NCBI GenBank assembly: GCA_021325495.1
Contig: JAJPGZ010000014.1
Coordinates: 1-64,000, forward strand
Length of the DNA stretch: 64,000 bases
Origin: Spartobacteria bacterium
Lineage (GTDB): Bacteria > Verrucomicrobiota > Verrucomicrobiia > Chthoniobacterales > UBA10450
Reading direction: 5' to 3'
Positions within the stretch are counted from its first letter, which is position 1, and each line of letters opens with the position of its first letter. A program made the position numbers and the translations under genes. Shown here piece after piece: positions 63,482 to 64,000 of the stretch. The notes under the pieces were generated by a model. It was not told the origin of the DNA. It did not search any database and was given only the letters and a program-made list of their open reading frames with translations.

Positions 63482-63986
63482 AGTGCGTGCCGGCTGCCGC
63501 CGCTTGTTCCCGAGAAAGTACGCTCCAGTAATGAAGATAAATGCTCCGACGCGCCACTGACGCGGGATCGAGGCCATTTGTGCGGATCAAATATTCCATG
63601 TAACCGCGCATCGCCCGCGGGTTGGAGTAGAAATTCAGGTCGGCCTTCGGCTCGTTGTGAAAGAGAATCGACTGCCACTTTCCGGCCGCTTCTTTTTTGT
63701 AATCGTACAACCTCACGATTTGCCCCTCATTCAATTCGACTTGGTATCGAATCGTGAAATTGAACGGCGAAATGTAGGAAAAAAGTCCCCACGACTGGCA
63801 GAGCAACAGCGCATAAAGCGAAGGAAACGGCTGGTCGAGTTTCAGAATCGGCCCCGACAAACCGGCCTGTCGTGCGTAGGCGCCAATGTTCATGCATAGC
63901 GGCGGCAGCAAGGAACCGATCACAATCAAAACGATCGCAACCTTTCGCGCCTTGTTTCGCCAGTTGCTCGTCTCCGGCGGATTCAT
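63444..63986 (-). CDS. membrane-anchored partner of the HTTM protein
   Basis: The product has 180 residues: one N-terminal membrane helix (about 16-37), then a soluble domain of about 135 residues with FSYISPFNFTIRYQVELNEG and WQSILFHNEPKADLNFYSNP. It overlaps the HTTM gene by 38 bases, a sign of coupled translation, and proteins of this kind accompany bacterial HTTM genes. Function unknown. The start at 63986 is 15 bases from the window edge, so an earlier start cannot be excluded. Confidence 0.6.
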   Translation of the reverse strand: MNPPETSNWRNKARKVAIVLIVIGSLLPPLCMNIGAYARQAGLSGPILKLDQPFPSLYALLLCQSWGLFSYISPFNFTIRYQVELNEGQIVRLYDYKKEAAGKWQSILFHNEPKADLNFYSNPRAMRGYMEYLIRTNGLDPASVARRSIYLHYWSVLSREQAAAAGTHYGPETDRVLDSY

Positions 63987-64000
63987 CGGGTTCGGATTAT

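Overview
The window comes from a moderately GC-rich bacterium of the phylum Verrucomicrobiota. The left edge is the 5' end of a 16S rRNA gene on the minus strand. Bases 32-49 match exactly the site that, from memory, the Verrucomicrobia-directed probe EUB338-III targets. The Gram-negative envelope genes (LolA-like, LptF/G, LpxI, outer-membrane barrel), a PEP-CTERM protein and PadR/ADOP permease pairing fit. A finer placement (for example Spartobacteria/Chthoniobacterales, soil lineages) is only inference.

Layout. 1-0.4 kb: 16S rRNA. 0.9-3.6 kb: a KAP-type P-loop NTPase split over two overlapping frames, probably foreign DNA. 3.7-12.9 kb: small envelope proteins, a PadR regulator with a palindromic operator and its ADOP-type permease, a PEP mutase/isocitrate lyase-like enzyme, a Tat-exported aldo/keto reductase, an outer-membrane barrel protein and the remnant of a VOC-type gene. 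13.0-23.1 kb: three tandem giant secreted BNR/Asp-box proteins sharing a C-terminal dockerin-like module. 23.2-28.1 kb (minus): a four-gene operon (FAD halogenase-like enzyme, lipoprotein, MMPL exporter, LolA-like carrier) resembling the transport and tailoring part of aryl-polyene-type lipid clusters. 28.1-37.8 kb: L,D-transpeptidase, LptF/G permease, cNMP/DUF1003 protein, S14, CNNM/CorC protein, a CPXCG mini-protein, MntH, a universal stress protein, a GT4 glycogen-synthase-like enzyme and Obg. 37.9-45.4 kb: the F-type ATP synthase genes atpB-E-F-H-A-G, then a reverse-strand PEP-CTERM gene, then atpD-C. 45.4-49.4 kb: lpxI, a large membrane protein, an acyltransferase and tRNA-Ala(GGC). 49.4-52.4 kb: a molybdenum-cofactor block (fdhD, MOSC, mobA, sulfite-oxidase-like enzyme). 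52.4-60.6 kb: MBL/rhodanese protein, pseudopilin, succinate dehydrogenase sdhCAB, ArsS-like radical SAM protein, pdxJ and acpS. 60.7-64 kb: an unusual secreted protein with six cysteine-rich CWCC repeats, and an HTTM-domain gene with its partner.

The most striking signal spans the whole window. Two short words recur far beyond chance. By hand count the 10-mer AAGATCGACA (or TGTCGATCTT) occurs 94 times, 47 per strand, where about 0.1 is expected. The 7-mer GTTAGGC (or GCCTAAC) occurs about 76 times, where about 8 are expected. Both occur in genes and between genes, they are sometimes fused, and the 10-mer is repeatedly found as tandem pairs with a 15-16 bp period and occasionally as hairpins. 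Neither word occurs at about 0.73-4.05 kb or 60.5-64 kb, and the long 10-mer gaps fall over the BNR genes. The pattern resembles DNA uptake sequences of Neisseria and Pasteurellaceae, or HIP1 of cyanobacteria, but the words match none of those. I regard this two-word system as the main discovery candidate.
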